This document shows positions 59,124 through 64,000 of a DNA stretch of 64,000 nt, one piece after another. Numbering within the stretch: position 1 is the stretch's first letter; every line of letters starts with the position of its first letter. The notes below the pieces were generated by a model. The model ran no database searches and was not told the DNA's origin. It was given only the letters and a program-made list of their open reading frames with translations. The translations under genes were made by a program, and so were the position numbers. This DNA is from Sepiola atlantica (taxonomy: Eukaryota > Mollusca > Cephalopoda > Sepiida > Sepiolidae), in the NCBI GenBank assembly GCA_963556195.1, contig OY744532.1:104108583-104172582 (forward strand), given 5' to 3'.

Positions 59124-59183
59124 ATTTTTCACACATTTTGTCTACCACGGCATTTCATTTTCATGATATATCGTGTACCTTAC

Positions 59184-59185
<2 letters not shown>

Positions 59186-59239
<54 letters not shown>
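59186..59239. repeat. (TA)n microsatellite
   Basis: A pure TA tract of about 54 bp, 60 bp from the palindrome. Confidence 0.96.
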
Positions 59240-59240
<1 letters not shown>

Positions 59241-60300
59241 TTGAAATATTATATAATTTGATAATATAATCCGTTTATCGCTTATTCGGCCATATCCTAC
59301 GCAGCCCCTAAAACACTCAGGGTGTTTCATTTCAGACCGAGCTTGGATATCTAAAAGCACGTACCTTAACTTATATCGTCGTAACATTATGTGCGCTTCG
59401 GTCGTAGCATTAAGCAGTATTTATGTATTTCAAGTTTCTTTAATAGACCGTGAATGCCAACAGGCCGCGGAAGGGCAAACCATGAATAATCTGCATGTGG
59501 TTTGCTCTCAATCTAAACGTACGCCAATTAATTGTTCTTCATACTTCTCACTGATTAATCAGACGACTCTACTGCGATTTCGCCGGCCGAAATTTATTAC
59601 GATTCCTCTTAGTTGCGCTATTGAAACACGGCATATTCGTCTCCCAAAAGACACACCGTTGACATCTAGCCGAAAGTTTACCGAGTCGAAGGAAAAACCG
59701 ATTTGAAATCTGGCCAAGGATTCCAGTTCCCCGAAGATCGATCTGCAAGATCCCCATTCAATTACATGTCAGCGATCTGCGTTGATTTTCATTCTCTTTA
59801 TTGCATTTCGAGTTGTTCTGATGAATCGTGTGGGCGTTTCTCTCAGTATTCGTGTGCAGTCAAACAATTCGGTTAGAGAAACTCGTGGGAATAGCCTATC
59901 ATTAGGTGGGAAAAAGTTTAGCGCAGCCGATCGATGCAAACGACTCAGCACCAAGTGATTTCTATTCAATCAGATCATCGCAAATCTAACTCGACGGTAA
60001 AATCTTTTCGGAGAAGTAGATAAGTGAACTATAAGACAAGGACCGCGAATTGGCGGTAACAAAAGGTTGCCGACTGAGCATGCTGCGTTCCAGTCCCTGT
60101 CGCATACATATAACCAGTTCTATGAGGGAGTTTTGTGTACCTTACTGTAAGTACTGATTATTTAACAAATTGTGGCGGAATTGATTATCTTGAGCCAGAA
60201 TTGAGAGGTGGAGATGGCCCGGACTTACTTCATCCCCGCAGTAAGAGGGTCCGCTTTTGCCTGGCTTGCAGATTGAAATGGAAATTAGTTTTGGCTCACT
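59240..60300. other. Unassigned, GC-richer block
   Basis: 59260-60150 is noticeably less AT-rich than its surroundings, with overlapping open frames on both strands (105 codons at 59389-59706 plus; 62 and 66 codons minus). I recognise no domain. TGTGTACCTTACTG occurs at 59171 and 60133, suggesting that related repeat sequence flanks the block. Confidence 0.4.
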
Positions 60301-60370
60301 AGTTTTCTAGTGAGGATTGAACTCGCAACCTCGAAGTAACAAATCTACTGGTTGCTGCACAATATTACGT
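60301..60370 (-). repeat. tRNA-like SINE fragment
   Basis: On the minus strand GCAGCAACCAGTAGATTTGT then TACTTCGAGGTTGCGAGTTC then AATCCTC resembles a tRNA anticodon-to-T-arm segment with a B-box-like GAGTTCAATCC (60313-60323). No hammerhead follows. Confidence 0.5.
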
Positions 60371-60844
60371 GGATTCGCCTTGACGACAAATAGTCAGCTT
60401 AGCGGATTATGTTTTGTTTTTTTCTGATTGGTTAAGCCGAATCAACTGCAGGAAAATCTGCTAATCAAAAAAGAGAAGAAAATCAGGTTATGGGGAAGTG
60501 AGTTTCGAGTGAGCTTCTGCGGTGAGCAGACTTATTTTTCGTTCATTGGAGCTCAAAGTTACACAGAGGGTTTTTGTGCTTCTACAGGAATTGAACCGAA
60601 CTGGTTTTTTTGGTTAACGTTTGGAGTCTAGTCATAGACTTCTGAATTCCCACTTTCACTGATACAAAACAAAATCAAGATAGCCATTAAAATGCAACTT
60701 GTCGATTCATAAAAAAGTAATGTATACCAAGGAATGCGCTGATCGGTCGGACCTTTGGATTTACCTGTTCTTCTACTGAACTGCAAGTGACACAAAATCA
60801 AACGTAATGTGAGGTGTGACCATTTATAAAAGATACGATCGCTC

Positions 60845-60960
60845 ATGACCGGTAACAAATTGCCTCGTCGACCCTGTTGGAATTCCCCGATAGGGGTTGC
60901 AAGCGTTAAGGTATAAAGAATTCCCCACCTAAAGTAGAAGATAAAAGGGGTTAATTCTTT
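60845..60960 (-). repeat. Diverged body fragment of the U2-headed retroposon, copy 3
   Basis: The plus strand reads ATTGCCTCGTCGACCCTGTT, GGAATTCCCCGATAGGGGTT and TAAAGAATTCCCC. It aligns with ATTGCCTGGGCAGCCCGGTC, GGCATTCCCCGGTAGGGGCG and TAAACTTACTCCC of copy 2. The U2 head is not present or is too decayed to see. Confidence 0.45.
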
Positions 60961-61047
60961 GCAATTTTCTGAAAGAAATAGATAATAACAAGCCGCGCGT
61001 GCGTGGTCCCCCTCTGTATGTGACTCGATGTGGCGAGTGTGAAATGC

Positions 61048-61590
61048 AATTTTGGGCATTTTCCCCCCCCTTTGACCCCCCTGGGGGCGCGAACCAGAAT
61101 TATTCTGAGGTGAAGGATGCTCATTTTATATTCAGAACAATTGCCTCTACATTTTGGCCAAGTTTCAGAAAAGTTGAATGGATGGATCAAACGTTATGAG
61201 AGAAAAGGGTCATTTTTGCCATTTTAGGGGGCTTTTGACCCCCTGGCGGCGCGAACCAGATTGTTTCCAAGGTCAGCGATATTTATTTTCTATTAGGAAC
61301 AATTGCCTTCACATTTTGGCTAAGTTTCAGAGAAATTGAATGGATGGATGAAAAGTTATGGGGCCAAAATGTCATTTATTGCCATTTTGGGATCTTTTGA
61401 CCCCCTGGGGGGCTAACCAGATTTTTTTTATCAAAAATCGGAGCATGTCACTTTCTAACCTGACCAAAGTTACAACTTCATGCAAAATTTCAGAGAAATT
61501 CAATGGATCGTTGCGGAGAAAAATCCGGACGGACGGACGGACGGACATGCCTCAAAACATAAGTCCCCCGATTTTATAAATCGGGGGACC
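61048..61590 (+). repeat. Three degenerate ~160-bp direct repeats with (GGAC)n tail and terminal hairpin
   Basis: Three successive units start near 61048, 61210 and 61370. Each contains CATTTT..., TTTTGACCCCCTGG, GAACCAGA or CTAACCAGA, and TTTCAGARAA(A/G)TT(G/C)AATGGAT. The last is followed by GGACGGACGGACGGAC (about 61531) and a hairpin GTCCCCCGATTT/AAATCGGGGGAC with a 3- to 4-nt loop (about 61563-61591). Such GGAC-rich ends are seen at the 3' ends of some dispersed repeats in invertebrates. The class is not determined. Confidence 0.8.
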
Positions 61591-62475
61591 AACAAGGTGG
61601 ATGTCCTCCTCAGAACCGAAAAGAGCAGATACTTCCCTTTGATGCTAGTCTGACTACCAATACTACATAAGTATCGTTAATAAAAGTATCATGCTAAGCG
61701 TGAAAAAGTTGTTATGTGTAAGGTTCGGAAATATTTATGCAAGCTTTGGGAGTCTTTATTGCGTGTTTTTGAAGCATGTTGTCATACGGCACTTTCACAC
61801 TATTTTCCGCAGTCGTTTGCTCTTTGTGATATTTTGCAACAATTTGCATACAATACTGGTTGTAAATGGCAGAAACATCAGTGTTGAATCGTATGGGCCT
61901 CCTCTTTAAATTCGTAGATGGTTGTGTCGGTGTTATAGCCCTAGCTGGTTATAGAAACTTTTGATCGACCCATTCCAGTTCTCAACCGGTAAAGTGTTTT
62001 TCACTGCACTCCCGCTGCTTCTGAACTAAGACGGAGAAAATCAGAAGGGAGGATTCTCATGTCAGTAGAAGGGGACCATGTTCTAGCCGTCTGGTTAACA
62101 GCTATAGTCTGGTATCTTCCTTGGATTTTGTTAAGGGCTCGACATAGTTAAGGATTCTTCTCTTTCAGTTGTTGGAACGTTATTTCGTGTCCATGAAAAA
62201 GATGGCGTTGATAACTGGTAGTGTTTGTGATCTCTACTCGGCTGGTAACTATCCGTCTCATATCTGCAAGGTTAGAGGGTGATAACATGAATAAGTGTGT
62301 TTAATATGCCTGTAAGTTCGTCGGTATACATGTTCAGAGTTAGAAGCGATTATTAGTAATCAACCTCATGAGAACCAATCGTTTTCTATGATAAAATAAG
62401 AATCCATAGTTACCGTACTTACAAACGATACATCCCATGCCCCCATATACTTGTTATACAACGTCTTCGTGAGAA
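61591..62475. other. Unassigned sequence
   Basis: Nothing recognised. The right end directly borders the 3' LTR of the Ty3-type element. Confidence 0.45.
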
Positions 62476-62662
62476 TGTAATGAGTTATGCAAAATGATAG
62501 AATAGAATGAGTTTAAGAAAACTGAGTTAGCTTGAAGAAGCTTTATTCGCAGGGATCTAATCTCTACGAGAAACAATGGCTGACTATAAAAAAAGAGTGA
62601 TCAAGGGAAGTAATTCACTTCCGAAACATAGAAGGGGATAGAAGAGTTCTCTTTTCATCACA
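62476..62662 (-). mobile_element. 3' LTR of a Ty3-type retrotransposon
   Basis: On the minus strand it begins TGTGATGA (62662-62655) and ends TCATTACA (62483-62476), near-perfect inverted termini with TG...CA ends. An AATAAA polyadenylation signal (62547-62542) lies inside. It sits directly downstream of a polypurine tract and a pol gene. At 187 bp it is short, as in many Ty3-type elements. The base run after it (TTCTC on the minus strand) would be the target duplication. The 5' LTR is outside the window, so this cannot be checked here. Confidence 0.8.
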
Positions 62663-62675
62663 TTCTCCGCCACCC
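62663..62675 (-). promoter_or_regulatory. Polypurine tract (plus-strand primer) of the Ty3-type element
   Basis: The minus strand reads GGGTGGCGGAGAA immediately before the LTR start TGTGATGA. Purine-rich with two pyrimidine breaks, it is in the place where the plus-strand primer must lie. Confidence 0.65.
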
Positions 62676-62780
62676 AGGGAAGGATCAAAGCTGTGTGTTC
62701 GACTTGGGTAGAAGTGTTCTAAAGACTCTCAGGTGATGAGCGTCTCTGATTAAACTGAAAAAGAGAAAATCAAACAAAGT

Positions 62781-64000
62781 TCAAAGCTGATAGTTTTCAG
62801 TTAAATACTGAGGATTTCGACGGATTCTGGTAGAGCGTCGAAGATTCGGCACATCGGCATCTTCTGAAGATATCCTCGGGCCACCCTCACAGTGTGGGGA
62901 GTGAGGAGTAGTAACTGAATTCTCGGCGATCCAGTTTTCGACAGAGGATGAATGGGAGAAATATTAGACTGGAGAGGCGCAGTCTGTATCTCTTGGTTTT
63001 ATGGCATAGGATCAATTTCCGTATCCGGACTGCCCGTTCCATAACCCCATGGTGATATGTGGCGTAGGGACACCGTCGTCTCTCGTCCAATATTGAAACG
63101 TACGTGAGCATAGCTGGGATTTACTTCAAGTACGTGAACGGGCTCTACTAGGGGCTCGTATTTGCTTCCACGAACATGCCGTTTTACGAGGACAGATGTC
63201 GTTTACGTTAACCATGTAGGTATGGAATCTCCTGTAGCTGATTTCCTGTGGAAGTTGAAGAGACGTTCATGGGGAGTGCAATTACTGGAGGTGGAGAGCA
63301 ATGAGCGGATGCTGAAGAGGGCTACCTCTAGCACTTTTCCCAATTGATAATATGGAGATTTCTCGACCGGAGAGCCAAACTTACTGTTTGCCAGATGATA
63401 AGGTTGTACCTCTCCACTTGTCCGTTACCTTGAGAATTAAAGGCGGGCGTTTGACTGGTAGCAATGCCTCTTAAAAGCAGGAATTCCTTTAGTTCGTCTG
63501 ACATGAAAGCCGTACCACGATCAGAGTGTACATAAGAAGGATTTCCGAAAAAGTAAAATAGATTAGTTAGATGTTTCCGGACAATTGTGGCTGAGACATC
63601 GGCACAAGGGAAAGCGAAGGAGACGCGAGAGTATTCATCAACCACTATAAGCATGTAGCGGTTACGAGTATTCGTCCCTTAAAGTCTACGCTAAGTCTTT
63701 CAAATCGTTGACTCGCTTTTATGAGAGTCTGAGGAGCCGTATTAAGGAATCTCGGTGTTATCCCCGAACAAATTTTACAGGCCCTTATTACCACTCTTAC
63801 ATCTTCCACAGAGTATTGCAGATTCTTGCTCCTGACAAAGTGTAGCATTCGGGTGACACCCGGGTGACATAAATTTGAGTGCAAGGTGTATAACTTTCGG
63901 CAGAGGTGGTAGTAGAGTAAATGAGAGACAAGCCGTCTGCAGAGGCGTTTTGTTTCCCGGGGCGATATGCAATGTCGTAGCTGAAACAGGCAAGTTCCAA
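62781..64000 (-). pseudogene. pol: Ty3-type retrotransposon pol, 3' part (RNase H end, integrase, C-terminal tail), decayed
   Basis: In minus-strand order: the RNase H C-terminus (YRPGKQNASADGLS, about 63966-63925); the integrase HHCC zinc finger (LHSNLCHPG ... CKICSG, H-x4-H and C-x2-C intact, about 63885-63765); the integrase core with the first Asp in LSVDFKG (about 63685), the second in VHSDRGTAF, and Glu in GNGQVERYN, spaced D-35-E as expected; then a C-terminal domain and an RRSTRIRRNPQYL-type basic tail ending at a TGA at 62781. Breaks: a frameshift between RNase H and the zinc finger, a deletion/frameshift just after DFKG (about 63665), a frameshift at WEK (about 63335), and stops at 63203-63205 and about 62999. 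Integrase would insert the cDNA; this copy cannot make it. The rest of pol and gag lie beyond the right edge. Confidence 0.9.

Noticed and set aside
59389..59706. 105-codon frame in GC-richer block as a gene
   Set aside because: No domain recognised, overlapping minus-strand frames of similar quality, and repeat-like flanks.

Overview
This window looks like repeat-dense, AT-rich nuclear DNA from an animal. Dozens of long (TA)n tracts, TTAGGG-type telomere-like blocks, tRNA-derived SINE-like repeats, Penelope-like element (PLE) relics with GIY-YIG endonucleases, a Jockey-like LINE relic and a Ty3-type retrotransposon all point to a metazoan. The mix resembles a mollusc, perhaps a cephalopod, but that is inference and no host gene confirms it. 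I find no convincing host protein-coding gene, canonical tRNA or rRNA gene. The long open frames are by-products of tandem repeats whose period is a multiple of three.

Layout. From 1 to 24 kb, unassigned AT-rich DNA is broken up by microsatellites, telomere-like blocks (3.3, 8.8 and 9.06 kb), a PLE endonuclease relic (6.4-6.8 kb), a solo LTR with a perfect 5-bp target duplication (9.26-9.47 kb), palindromic elements (1.7-2.8, 7.9, 11.3 and 12.5 kb), two U2-snRNA-headed retroposons (14.0 and 16.2 kb), a LINE reverse-transcriptase relic (18-18.9 kb) and two minisatellites (20.5-21.1 and 23.46-23.8 kb). From 24.9 to 48.5 kb lies an almost continuous 23.6-kb compound satellite locus. It holds a 30-bp array, a CATGATACATATC-type array, a ~34-bp array, a 35-bp array and a ~16-kb array of a 21-bp unit with higher-order structure. 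Related sequence brackets the 29.7-48.7 kb part, and a Helitron-like 3' end lies at its right edge. From 49 to 64 kb there are SINE-like copies (one inverted pair), a PLE reverse-transcriptase/endonuclease relic (50.6-51.6 kb), a possible second PLE fragment (57.7-58.1 kb), a 160-bp triplicated repeat with a GGAC tail (61.0-61.6 kb), and the 3' half of a decayed Ty3-type element on the minus strand, with pol, polypurine tract and 3' LTR, running off the right edge.

Most interesting signals. (1) Several tRNA-like SINE copies carry hammerhead-ribozyme cores a short distance downstream of the B box. The copies at 24173-24218 (minus) and 2399-2455 (plus) keep matching helix I arms, a helix II, CUGAUGA, GAAA and a UA cleavage site. 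(2) A U2-snRNA-headed retroposon is present, one copy with a 9-bp target duplication and another nested inside a second repeat. (3) The 21-bp satellite has linked variants, kilobase-scale higher-order copies, a near-identical 831-bp tandem duplication and a 1.95-kb duplication that carries a different satellite as cargo.
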